From: Lycium barbarum
Taxonomy: Eukaryota > Streptophyta > Magnoliopsida > Solanales > Solanaceae
Direction of reading: 5' to 3'
DNA: 64,000 nt
Assembly (NCBI RefSeq): GCF_019175385.1
Contig: NC_083345.1
Coordinates: 44,166,098 to 44,230,097 of the forward strand
Numbering within the stretch: position 1 is the first letter of the stretch; each line of letters starts with the position of its first letter. The translations under genes and the position numbers were made by a program. Below, in pieces: positions 21,085 to 30,818 of the stretch. The notes under the pieces were generated by a model. That model was not told where the DNA came from. It worked only from the letters and a program-made list of their open reading frames with translations, and did no database searches.

Positions 21085-22331
21085 TTACGTACATAGATTG
21101 TGTAGTGCAACAGAATCAAAACTCATTCCCGAATCGACATCATTTGGATCTTGTGAATCTTGAAATGCACTATTCTGAAAATCTACCATATCTCTTTCAA
21201 GGTCTGAACTATATACTGGAGATATTCCTGGACTTGGAGATAGTTCTGGACTAGGAATTTTAATTATGTGCTTGTCTTGATTCTCTTTTTCTTGAAAAAA
21301 CTTTTCAAGTGTCTGCTTTACTATATCTTCTATTTTCTCACTTTTTTCCTTTTTTGACAATAAATTTTTCTTTTATGAATTGTCTCCTAGTGTTAATGTT
21401 TTTGGGAGTCTTTGCCTTGTCTGAAGTGATGAACAACCTTCATCTTCATTTTTCGGCCAAGTGACAGCCATTAACGGATCGGATAAGTCTTTACCAGCTA
21501 CTGTTTGAATCGGACTAGCTGTATCTCTATCCAATACAGTGGATTTTACTGCATTCATTGGGGAATGCACACCCGTCTCATCCATTTTGTTTTGAGATGG
21601 AAAACTCTTTGATTGAACCAATTTGAATTTTACCGCTTGAAGTCTTTGTTCTAGCATTCTCACTTGCTCCATGAGTCTTGCTTTTTCTTGGATCAATGTC
21701 TCATTTTTCAGGTTTAGTCTTTTGAATGTCTCAGTCATGGAAGAACAATGGTCACAAAAAATCACTTTGTCTGTGTCCTTTTGGATATTATATTGAGGAA
21801 CTTTGTCTGGATTTTGTCTAAGTGCTGGAGAAATATAATAATTTGGACCCAGTATTCCTCTAGCATAGTCTAATGCTTCATTTAAATCATGAAAACTTTT
21901 AAAAAACTGTTTTTCCATATCTTTTATTGAATCTATAACTTCAGGCCAAGTTTGGAAAATGTCGTTTGTCTTGCCATGTATCACAACATAATATTTAAAT
22001 TTTTGTTTGTAAAATATTGACATAAAGCATTTAAAGTTGCTATAAAATGTTTTGTGTCTTTTTTATTGTGTGATATCCATAGATTGTCTACCAAGCATGT
22101 CTGTGGTCTATCTATTCTACATTCTGGTAATTTTCTAAATGTCATGTTTGACGGTGGAAAGGATATTAAATTAAGCTTTGTTCCGAACTGTATTCTTTCT
22201 AAAACATTACTTCCTAGTGAAGCTTGTGGTCTAAAATGAAGATTACCTAATACTGTCTGTCTGTAAATGTCTGGGGGTGAGGCTTGAATGCCCTTTCCGT
22301 TGTCTATAGTCTTTGGGATTGTTGGTCTCAT
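21085..22331 (-). pseudogene. Pararetrovirus transactivator/viroplasmin-like gene, broken
   Basis: Three minus-strand frames in series: 21981-22331, 21373-22023 (overlapping in another frame, so a frameshift) and 21085-21360 (after a stop near 21365). The middle frame carries the viroplasmin-type fold seen at the N-terminus of RNase H1 and in caulimovirus protein VI: FKYYVVIHGKTNDIFQTWPE, then FFKSFHDLNEALDYARGILG. It is followed by a coiled coil (LKNETLIQEKARLMEQVRML) just after a CDHC pair. In active relatives this protein allows translation of the polycistronic RNA and forms inclusion bodies. Its location downstream of RNase H matches. Two breaks make it non-functional. Confidence 0.82.
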
Positions 22332-22355
22332 GCTGTCAATAATGAAACAATGTTA

Positions 22356-22781
22356 TTAGTTGACGGTAATTTTTAACCTACTTAACTGGTTTGCTAAGTT
22401 ATTGTCTTTTCCCGTAATATGTTCAAAAATCTTATTATAAATTGATACAGTATGTATAAAGTTTACCCATCTTCTTCGACTACTATTTTGATCGTTTATC
22501 TTTTGGTGGAATTTAACTGTGGCTTCACAATCTGTTCTAACTAGTATTTCTGATTTATTTAAAATATATAATCTGAAACTATTTAGTCCATATATTACAG
22601 CTAATATTTCTACATCTATACTATTCATGTTGCCTTTTTCTTTGTACTTGCCAATTTGGTAAGCACATATTTTCTCTTCACTCTTGTTACTATATTTATT
22701 AGGTCTTGCTTTTAATACTGTTCTCCATCCTTTAACACTATCATCTGTCTCTACGATTAAATAGTCTGTTTCTAATGACAT
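22356..22781 (-). pseudogene. Pararetrovirus RNase H domain
   Basis: 141-aa open frame. Catalytic acidic positions are visible in order: IVETDDSVKGW, SIDVEILAVIYGL, VRTDCEATVKF and the C-terminal ITGKDNNLANQLSR. All four appear to be retained. It removes RNA from RNA-DNA hybrids during reverse transcription. The Met is internal to the polyprotein, and a frame break separates it from the RT at about 22790-23070. Confidence 0.85.
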
Positions 22782-22789
22782 ATTTAGGT

Positions 22790-23840
22790 CAAAGATATTT
22801 TTTATTTTTTATTTGATTTTTTGTACTAATTTAATATCTTCTGTATTAAAATGTTTCTGTCCATTAGAACCTGTCTTAGAGTATAATGGTCCTACTATTT
22901 TTCCTAAATCTTTTATAAAATTTCTAGCATAATTTACTATTCCAAATTTTTTTTGCAATTCTTTAGTATTATCTAACTTGTCTGGCATTTCTAAGGCTTT
23001 TTTGGCTATATGAGGTTGTAATTTAATTTTACCATCTCCTAATACTACTCCTAAGAAATTTATATAATTTTTTCATAATTCCATCTTCTTCTTACTAATT
23101 ATTATTGCATTTTCTACAAATAGTTTGAATACCGTCTGTAAATGTCCTAGATGTTCTTTAATATCTTTACTGAATACTAATATATCATCTACATATACTA
23201 ATACAAACCTTTTATATTCTCCAAATATACTATCCATTTTTCGTTGGAAAATTGGTGAAGCTGTCTTTAATCCAAATGACATTACTAATCATTCAAAATG
23301 TCCTTTAGGACAGGTGAATGTGGTCCATTCTATACTATCTTCATGCATTCTTACCTGCCAGTATCCTGATTTACAGTCAAGTTTACTAAATACCTTCTTT
23401 CCTTGTATTCTATTTATTAATTCTGTTTTATCTGGTAATTTATATCCATCAGTTCTAGTATTATCATTAAGGCTTTTATAATTTATTACCATTCTAGCTT
23501 TTCCTCTTACTATCTCACTATGATTTCTTACCATGAATGCAGCAGATCTATGTTTAGAAGTAGATCTCCTTATTACTCCTAGATTCATTAATTCTTTAAT
23601 TTGTATCTTAAAATCTTCTAAGTCCTGATTTGTAGCTTCTATTGAAGCAGTTTTAATTACATATTCTGGGTTTATTATATATAATCTACATACAACCTTG
23701 TTATTTTCCCAAGGTTTTGAAGTTTTTTCACCTATTATTTCTATTTAATCTAATATTTTTATTATATTGTCTAGATCATTTTGGTTTTTTATTACTCCTA
23801 TTCTTTCTATTCCTGTTTTGAAATTATATAATTCTATTTC
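22790..23840 (-). pseudogene. Pararetrovirus reverse transcriptase, several breaks
   Basis: 23289-23588 codes the fingers and palm (KARMVINYKSLNDNT, KVFSKLDCKSGYWQVRMHED). 23073-23282 codes the catalytic palm with MSFGLKTASPIFQRKMD and an intact YVDDILVFS box. An in-frame TGA at about 23285 lies where a Trp is conserved in the family. A further break before 23073 leads into the degenerate connection region. The upstream part (23590-23840) continues the domain but is interrupted. Confidence 0.87.
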
Positions 23841-23844
23841 GACA

Positions 23845-24258
23845 TCAATTAAAGTGTAGTCTTTTTTCTAACAAATCTTCATCTTTATTTTCTTCTAGTA
23901 TTAAATTCTTTGATTTTATATTTTCTTTACAACACGTGTTAGTTCCTTCACAGTCTTTACAACAACTATCTTTTTTCTTATGCAGGTTTACCTGGTCTGC
24001 AGTCTGGATTTTCTCATGTCTTATTCTAGTTTCAGCTTTAATAGTTTGTACTGGTGTATGAGTGATATTTTTCAAGAAAATCACTCCATCTCTTGTAATC
24101 ATAAAACTACCATTATTATGTAACATAAAATCTAATCCTATGACAAAATCTACATTTATATCTAAATCGCTTACCCATATTTTATCCATCTTTTAACCAG
24201 GCTTGTAAAATTCGGAACATGTATTTACAAAACTAATGGATGCTTTATGAACATAATA

Positions 24259-24336
<78 letters not shown>

Positions 24337-24445
24337 GTGTTCCATCCATTTGCATAGCTGCAACTGATTTTTCTAAAAAATTTATTAAGTTTGGTGGAAC
24401 TACTCTTTTATTTATTATACACTTTGTACATCCCGAATCTACCAA
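23845..24445 (-). pseudogene. Pararetrovirus aspartic protease, split by a (TA)n tract
   Basis: 24334-24445 keeps the active site MVDSGCTKCIINKRVVP (D-S-G). 23845-24189 keeps the second half with VDFVIGLDFMLHNNGSFMIT, including the GLDF motif. Between them lies the 72-bp TA tract, which adds a long Ile/Tyr run and wrecks the fold. In active virus the protease processes the polyprotein. Confidence 0.8.
24261..24332. repeat. (TA)36 microsatellite inside the viral protease gene
   Basis: Uninterrupted TA for 72 bp. The frames crossing it on both strands consist of Ile-Tyr repeats and are not real proteins. Confidence 0.95.
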
Positions 24446-24624
24446 TGCTAGTGTCTCTATTTCTTAGTCATCTATTTTGATTTTTACAAGCATCTTTATC
24501 ATTCCTAATTTCTTATCTTCATTACTTACTAATGCCTCATAATCTTCTACGCTCATTAATTCTTCTTGATTGTCTTCTGGTATTGGCTTAAGAGGTCTAA
24601 TTATTGATCTTGTGGTAGATGGAA

Positions 24625-24978
24625 TTATTTCTTCAGTTTCTTCACATTCTTCTCTTTGTTTTCCTTTTTCTGATTTTTGTAGTCTTTTTCTAATTCATTT
24701 ATTCTTGTTTCTAATGTCATTACTCTTACATTTATGGTAGGATCATTTATTTCTTTACGTTTTTCTTCTTTATTTACCTTTGTATCGAATTCTTTTTCTA
24801 TGCACATAATACATCCTTCTACATAACATTTTTTACATTTAACCGTTTTATCTTTACTAGGGCACCATTTACAAAAGAAACATTCATTACTGTCTAATCC
24901 TTTATTTCTTTCAAATTCATAACTATATTCTTCAGAGATATTTGCTAACGTGCTTGCTTGGATTGCTTCTAAATCCAA
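24625..24978 (-). pseudogene. Pararetrovirus second Cys-rich motif region
   Basis: 117 aa. Residues about 33-58 read CFFCKWCPSKDKTVKC then KKCYVEGCIMC, an exact CX2CX11CX2CX4CX2C. That spacing is the known second Cys motif of badnavirus polyproteins, located between the coat-protein zinc knuckle and the protease, which is where it lies here. A Lys-rich coiled coil follows (ETRINELEKDYKNQKKEN). Its function is unknown even in active viruses. The frame breaks at both sides. Confidence 0.8.
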
Positions 24979-25008
24979 TTTCTCTAATCCTATTTCATTT
25001 ATTAGTTC

Positions 25009-25467
25009 TTATTCTTCTGAATCCAATAAGTCTGTTTCAACTTTTTCTTCGGCGTCTACACTTACTATACAATATATACTTTCATCATCAGACATGTATT
25101 TGTCTACATTTATTAGGATTTCTTGACAATCTTCTATTAATTGAGAATTTCTTGTTTTATTGTTTATTCTTTTTGGGCATGTATTACCTAAATGTTCTAC
25201 ACTTTCGAAAGTAAAACATTCTAATCTATTCTTGTAATTTCTTTCCTTTCTATATTTTCTAACATGTCTATTTCTATCTAAATAAGGCTTTCTGGCTGAT
25301 GACTTTCTAAGATAATATTTCTTTTCATTATAACTTCTGTTGTATTGTGTTATATGCTTTCTATATTTTTTCTTTCTATAATTGTCCTTGTCGTAACTTT
25401 GAGTTGTGTATACCACATTTTTACAAAAACTCATTTCATTTTGTGTTAATTGTTTCTGTATTTGCAT
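25009..25467 (-). pseudogene. Pararetrovirus coat protein C-terminus with damaged zinc knuckle
   Basis: 152 aa, very basic and Tyr/Arg-rich (YRKKKYRKHITQYNRSY), ending with the knuckle CFTFESVEHLGNTCPKRIN. The family pattern is CX2CX4HX4C; here the second Cys is Phe, so zinc binding should be lost. An acidic tail follows (DKYMSDDESIYCIV), as in other coat proteins of the family. It overlaps the coat core frame (25436-26242) in a different frame, so one indel separates them. Confidence 0.82.
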
Positions 25468-26242
25468 ATGCGTACATTTTTTCCTGTAGTATTTCCATTA
25501 TATGTTGTATTTTATGTCCTATTGACCATCTTGCATTAGGATGTTGTATTATTCCGCCTCGTTTATACCATCTATCTTCTATTTCTCTTCCTAAAGCTCC
25601 TGGTAATTTGTTAAATAATTTTTTGCCTAAGTCTTGATCAAAAGCATTTCCACTAATAGTGTAATAATAAAAACAGTCATTTAAAATTTTCTTAATGTGA
25701 AACCAACTACTTATACTTAATTGTTCTAGTTTAATCATTGCATTTCTTTGTAAGGTTAACAATCCACTATTTGGATTTTCTCCTGTAATTAAAGTATGTA
25801 TCTTATTTGTAAAATTATAGGGGTTTCCTTCCAAGGCTACTAAGGCTTGAAATTCTTGTGGAAATTCTGACTTATATGCTTCCCATAATCCTTTTGTTGA
25901 TTCTCCTAAGAAAGTCTCTAGATATTTATACATTGTTTCGGCATCTAAATCAGTATAGTTTTTTATATAATCTACTACTACTATTCTTTTCCAAAGGTCT
26001 ATTACGAAGTTCCATATTTGTGGATCGTGGGCTGCTATATTTAATATTTTACCTTTACTACCTCCTTCTTGTAACCTAATCGGTTCTTCTATAGGCATTC
26101 TTTTTCCTGATGGTTTTATGTTTTCTGTTGGTACTTCTCCTATTCTAAAAACTCTTCTTCTAGGCACATTTCCTGTGCTAGTATCTACCGTGAATGGTTG
26201 TTCAGTCATTCTTTGAAATGGGCTGGAACTGGTTGATTTCAT
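25436..26242 (-). pseudogene. Pararetrovirus coat protein core
   Basis: 268 aa open. It contains the capsid core region typical of plant pararetroviruses: WNFVIDLWKRIVVVDYIKNY, FLGESTKGLWEAYKSEFPQE, and further on LGKKLFNKLPGALGREIEDR followed by HKIQHIMEILQEK. The N-terminal part (MTEQPFTVDTSTGNVPRRRV) is low complexity. The Met is internal. Coat protein builds the icosahedral or bacilliform shell around the DNA. The frame shifts near 25450 into the zinc-knuckle part. Confidence 0.8.
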
Positions 26243-26259
26243 TAATTCTTTTTGACTTA

Positions 26260-27016
26260 TTATTGATTCTAATTCTATTTCGTCATCACTTTCTTGTATT
26301 TCAGCTAAAATTTTATCAAAATTGTCTGATTTCTTTTGTGAAATACTTTCTACTTTGTATCCCCAATTATCTGTTTTGTATTCACATGTTTTAAAATGTT
26401 TTATAGTTTCTTCTAATGTTAAATTTCCTAATTTACACCCTTTACATTTGAAATTCTTATTTTTGTCTTTTTTATGGATTTCTTTTGCTTTTTCTATGGC
26501 TAGTCGACCTCAGTCTTCTTGTATTATTTCTATGTTCATACCTGTAAAATTAGTATCTTTATCATCTTCTAATGTTCTTTCTTCATCTAAGTCTCGTTGG
26601 GTAGTGTAGTTATAGTCTTTGAATCTTAAAGAAGTTTCTCCTCTAGAATTAGTATACATTAAATGGGATTCTGGTTTTAATATATTTTTCTTATTAAAAT
26701 CTTCTAAATTTCATTCTAATCCTGTGTATTCTTCAAGGTTTATTTTTATGGGTTTTATTAACTTTATTCCTCTATTTGCCATGACTTCTACTACATCATC
26801 TACTTTAATCTTGAATTTAGTATTACTATTATTTGCCATTTTTCCCAAAAATCCTACGCACATTAATAAATTATTCCCATTACTCATTTCTTCATATCCT
26901 TTAGTCTGTATTCCTATCAATATATTTTCCAAATTCTGTTAAATTTATCATAAAGTTTGGGATTATATAAAAAATTCCTCCATTATTTGTCATATCTACT
27001 TCTGTTAATCCTATTA
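26260..27016 (-). pseudogene. Pararetrovirus movement protein, C-terminal part, and linker to coat protein
   Basis: 26711-26932 codes a 30K-superfamily movement-protein segment (GYEEMSNGNNLLMCVGFLGK, FKIKVDDVVEVMANRGIKLI). Upstream, related coding text can be read to 27016 in another frame, with the shift at a T run near 26970. An in-frame TGA lies at about 26715, where the family has a Trp. The linker to the coat protein contains a CKGCKLGNL-type Cys pair and a CEYK further on. The N-terminal half of the movement protein is missing at this edge of the integrant. In active virus it opens plasmodesmata. Confidence 0.72.
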
Positions 27017-27024
27017 TAGACTTC

Positions 27025-27091
27025 TATACATACATACATACATATGTATATACATATACATACATACATACATATATGTATATATATATAA
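27025..27091. repeat. (ATAC)n/(AT)n microsatellite at the right edge of the pararetrovirus
   Basis: tacatacatacatacatatg-type repeats followed by tatatatata, starting within 10 bp of the last recognisable viral codon. Confidence 0.88.
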
Positions 27092-29261
27092 GTATGTATT
27101 ATAAAAACATGAATATAAATGGTTGTTGAATATTATTTAATGCATGACTCTCTTGGGTGACAATACTAACTTATGTTATTTTTCTGTTTATCATTGATGC
27201 ATGAGATTCAACCTTCTAGAATCATATTCCTATATAACCTTCCATCTTTTCTAATTTTTGTAATAAACTTATAAGAACAAGTTTGTCCCTTATACCAATA
27301 ACATTATTATTCTACGTAAAAAAATAATACTCTCTTATTTAATTGGATTATGAATCTAATCTTATTCTATATCATTCACAATATCCACTTACTTTATGGC
27401 TCTTTAGAAAGACACATAAGATTTGTTTAAGAAAAAAATAGATGGGTTTAAAAGAGAGTATACTAATGAGGTATAGTTGGGTGTGGAAGTACGTATGAGT
27501 GTGTGAATTAAGAGTATGTATGTATTTTTGAGTGAAATTGAGGTATTATAAGGGATTTGGAAAAGACTCAAATATACCACTGAACTTAACAAAATAGCTG
27601 ACATATACCACTCGTAAAAGGGGGTGAGAAGGTGGGGGCTGGTAAGGAATGAAGTTTAAATAATGCCGCATGGCAAAATCTAGTAGTAATAGTAGTAGGG
27701 CTCAGTTAGTGGTTAGTGGTATAAATGAACCAAATGTATCACCGCGATTACATAAATGAATCAAACTATTAACGAATGGCATGGATGAGCTATTTCGGAT
27801 AGTTCGATGACATATTTGAGTTTTTCCCTTATTTTTGTATAAGTTTTAATTTATAACAATTTCAAGATATATACGTGCAACACACGTATATAGAAACTAG
27901 AAAGCTTGGGGTTATTTCCAACTCTATGGTAAGCCACTATTATGTACTAAACCGTCAAAGACGTGCTGGAACTTGTGTTTCCTCAGGCGTCATGATCAGT
28001 GGAAAATAATAAGAAGTGGACAAAGATAAGCAAAATAAAAATGACAAATATTTAACTGTAATGGTATATAGAGCTTCTAATTCATGATAAGAATCCCTTC
28101 TGGAAATTGCATGTATGATAGAGCTTGTTCATATTATGTGAAAATTACATACGCTATGCAAAGTGATCTGTGATAAAATAAGTCGATAGTTTTTTTTAAT
28201 AAATATTGCATTCAAATTATCATTTCTTTGACGCACTTGCCATTATTTGAAGTGGACAGGGAAAACAGCTAGCTACCTCCCACTGAATTGATGTCTCCTT
28301 TGTATTTTTCCTAAAATGTTAGTGGACATTAAATAAGTGAGAATATATTCATGATCTGTCTTTTTTTTTTATTCTATCACAATAGTTTGCTTATGGAAAA
28401 GGTAGAAATGGACGTTTCATTAACTTCCATAGTCATGATGGTCACTGAATTTAAGCAAACTACCTAATAAAGTCAATTTTTTTGTTTCTCATATGATCAT
28501 TTAAGTTTATGCAATTGCCTTATCTTAACAAGGGCCAAAAGTCACTTAAATAACAAAAAAAAAAAAGGGGGGGGGGGGGGGGGGGGGGGGGCAAAGTAGT
28601 CCCTTGAGTTTGGACTTTGAGTTAAAACATCCTTTGTTTTTTGACATCCAACAATAATAGCCCTTCAACTATATTTTCACTTTCTTACTTCGTAAATTAG
28701 ATTGTGTTTGTCCTATAGATAAGTTCATAATATAGATTTTTTTTTTTTTAAAAAACAAAGCATAATGTTTAAAAAGAAAAAGAAGTGAAGAGTGTTAATG
28801 TAGAAGGTAAAATATATAGGTACTAAAATTTTATGTGAAATAGAGGGGAGGAACAACTATTGTTCGAAATTTTTAGAGATATTTAATTTGTTTAGCAAGG
28901 TTGGAGGGGGGAAAATAATTTTCACCGAAAAATATTACAAGATTGACAAAAATAATATTTGAAAACTTAAAAAAAATTTACACAATGATGATATATAATC
29001 TCCTAATTTTATGTGATGCCGAATGATTTATATTATTGTTATTATGATGACGTCCTTCAATATGCATCTATGTTTTTTTCTTTACGAAAACCCTTATGAT
29101 TAATATTTACATCTGAAGTTTTTTCCTACTAGGACATAGGTTTTTTTTGGTTTTTTGAAGGAATCCATCGCCTTCCTAATTAATTATGAATTTCCTGACA
29201 ATAATTTCTACTGTAGAAAAAACTAACAACTAATTTAACTATGTTATCAAAATAAAGATTA
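27092..29261. other. Non-coding stretch with a MITE and a G tract
   Basis: No gene recognised. It contains the small TIR element at 27559-27827. An A run followed by 25 G lies at 28567-28591, after which comes aagtagtcccttgagtttgg, a text typical of MITE-like repeats. Several T runs occur. Confidence 0.5.
27559..27827. mobile_element. Small TIR element (MITE), ~270 bp
   Basis: The left end ggaaaagactcaaatatacc pairs with the right end (inverse ggaaaaactcaaatatgtca) over about 27 bp. I could not assign a target duplication, so superfamily is open; the long-ended style suggests Mutator. Confidence 0.6.
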
Positions 29262-29438
29262 TTCATTAACGAGGCCAAAGTGTATAGGAAAATTCGCTCG
29301 TACTCTGTCAAATTCTAGTATAGTTTAAGATATCGTCCCACAGAGATTGGAACCACCTAGGCTGCAGATGCGTATTGTCTTGGGTACTATTTGAGAGAAT
29401 CAAATTGATGAAAGGAGAGATTTTGAAATTATAAATTA

Positions 29439-29623
29439 AAAAAAAAAAAAAGGGCAGCCCGGTGCACTAAGCTCCCGCTATGCGCGGGGTCCGGGGAAGG
29501 GCCGGACCACAAGGGTCTATTGTACGCAGCCTTACCTTGCATTTCTGTAAGAGGTTGTTTCCATGGCTCGAACCCGTGACCTCCTGGTCACATGGCAGCA
29601 ACTTTACCAGTTACGCCAAGGCT
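29439..29623 (-). mobile_element. Au-type SINE, slightly 5'-truncated
   Basis: Minus-strand text begins GCCTTGGCGTAACTGG (pol III A box TGGCGTAACTGG at 29608-29619) and contains a B box GGGTTCGAGCC (29565-29575). It runs through cctttgtggtccggccc-type text to a T run. This matches the plant Au SINE as I know it, lacking about the first nine bases. It is absent from the partner LTR, and the host tetramer atta is present on both sides, so it inserted after the element. Confidence 0.9.
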
Positions 29624-29834
29624 ATTACTTAAAATAAAATAAACAACTTATTAGAAAATTTAAAAATAAAAGAGTTGGGAGTCGTTGAATCCACTTGTTA
29701 CAATTATAATAAAATCTCATTCTATTAAATTCCACAAAAGAATAGAAAAACTTATTTGACTTGATTTGTGTTACGAGGAATAAAGACCTCTTGCGATTAG
29801 CCCTTAAAATCACTAAACTTATTTTAAACAATCC

Positions 29835-30075
29835 CTCCGCAAGAATTAGAACTGAAAGAAATAAGATAGAGACCCCTCAAATCATTAAACTTATTTGAGT
29901 CAATCCCTCCGTGAGAATTAGGACCGAAAGAAATAAGATAACAATTTTAAACCAACAAAATTATTTGAATTAATCCCTTCGTGACAATTAGGATTAAAAG
30001 AAATAATATTGAGATTTTGGAATCGATAAACTAGCTTGAATTAATCTCTCCGTGAGAATTAGGACTAAAAGAAGA
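29835..30075. repeat. Tandem ~60-bp units in the LTR
   Basis: About four copies of a unit containing aatccctccgtgagaattag followed by gactaaaagaaataagat, with variable spacers. The same array is in the other LTR (33860-34105). Confidence 0.82.
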
Positions 30076-30309
30076 AAGATCAAAGATTTGAATATCAAGA
30101 CATGCAAAAATTAAAGTAAAGATAATATTATAACATCATACCAAGCTTCTTCAACTATCCTAACAAAACAAAATTACTCCATTAAGGAGTATGCAAGAAA
30201 GAAATTAAAAATTGGATTATATAATTTATAAGCAAAGTGATGCCTCTATTTATTGGAAAATATAGTGTCCCCCCCCCCCCCCCCCCCCCTACGAATGTAT
30301 TCGTTGAAG

Positions 30310-30545
30310 TAGTACTCACATTCGTGACCTTACTTGACGGGTGTGAGTATGAAAGTGGGGGTCACACCCATGGATTTCAACACTTGACGGGTGTGAGTAT
30401 GAAAGTGGTGGTCACACCCGTAGATTATACAACTTCTTTCTTGATGCCAACACTTGATGGGTGTGAAGATGAAAGTGGTGGTCACACCCGTGAATTTCAA
30501 CACTTGACGGGTGTGAGTATGAAAGTGGCGGTCACACCCGTGAAT
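30310..30545. repeat. Tandem array with inverted core (cgggtgtgag ... cacacccg)
   Basis: Four units of roughly 55-60 bp, each with acttgacgggtgtgagtatg, then aaagtgg, then tggtcacacccgtg. The gggtgtga and tcacaccc halves are inverse, so every unit can fold into a hairpin. The partner LTR has the same array at 34425-34640. The array is open on both strands, which gives Thr/Val/His-rich frames that I do not regard as genes. Confidence 0.85.
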
Positions 30546-30802
30546 TTTACAACTTCTCCCAATGTTGTCTTGATGTAATTCCCACATGTGAAATTTCACG
30601 GTTGTGAACATGGACTTGTGGTTGCACCCATGAAATATTTTCTTATCTTTTTGGCATTTGCTTATTTTTCATTCTTCTGAGATATTCTTTTTCCTGCAAG
30701 ATTCTGTCAGAAAATAAGTGAGAATAAGATATAATTATTCATGTTTTATTTTAAAACTTATTTTTTTATGTATAAAATTACATGAATAATTTACACCCAT
30801 CA

Positions 30803-30818
30803 AATTCCCCCACACTTG
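30803..30818 (-). promoter_or_regulatory. Polypurine tract of the gag-only retrotransposon
   Basis: The minus strand reads AAGTGTGGGGGAATT directly before the 3' LTR, the plus-strand priming site used in reverse transcription. Confidence 0.82.

Larger units (their letters stand above)
19390..27024 (-). mobile_element. Endogenous pararetrovirus (Caulimoviridae), near genome length, permuted and broken
   Basis: On the minus strand the order from 27016 downward is movement protein (partial), coat protein with zinc knuckle, second Cys-rich motif, protease, RT, RNase H, transactivator/viroplasmin-like gene, promoter with TATA, leader with tRNA-Met primer site, two small genes, and the first codons of the polyprotein gene at about 19504. 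Read as a circle this is one genome opened within the movement-protein region, about 7.6 kb, close to the size of members of this family. There is no integrase, as expected. Stops, frameshifts and a (TA)36 tract inactivate it. The combination (two small genes, a badnavirus-like polyprotein and a separate transactivator gene) resembles the solendovirus/cavemovirus side of the family and nightshade EPRVs. The exact genus is inference. Confidence 0.88.
29267..30802 (-). repeat. 3' LTR of the gag-only retrotransposon
   Basis: It aligns base for base with 33488-34895 except for three things: a SINE insertion (29439-29623), loss of about 90 bp near 30205 that the other LTR keeps (34230-34320), and a poly-C tract (30269-30289) where the other has a few C. 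The terminal TG is mutated (taacgagg instead of tgatgagg); the other end is ...acccatca. Confidence 0.9.

Noticed and set aside
21085..22331. Viroplasmin-like frame as a host RNase H1 gene
   Set aside because: No RNase H catalytic domain follows in the same gene; position, strand and neighbours fit the viral transactivator gene.
24240..24467. Open frame with long Ile-Tyr repeats
   Set aside because: Translation of the (TA)36 tract.
29500..29623. A tRNA-like sequence with A and B boxes
   Set aside because: It is the tRNA-derived head of an Au SINE, not a tRNA gene; no anticodon stem or acceptor pairing.
30310..30545. Regularly spaced repeats resembling a CRISPR array
   Set aside because: Plant nuclear context, repeats inside an LTR, spacers related to each other, no cas genes.
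30237..30611. Overlapping frames on both strands with repeated SGGHTRGFQHLTG-type units, looking like a repeat protein
   Set aside because: They translate the LTR tandem array, present also in the other LTR; the units are multiples near 3 but the array is non-coding LTR sequence.
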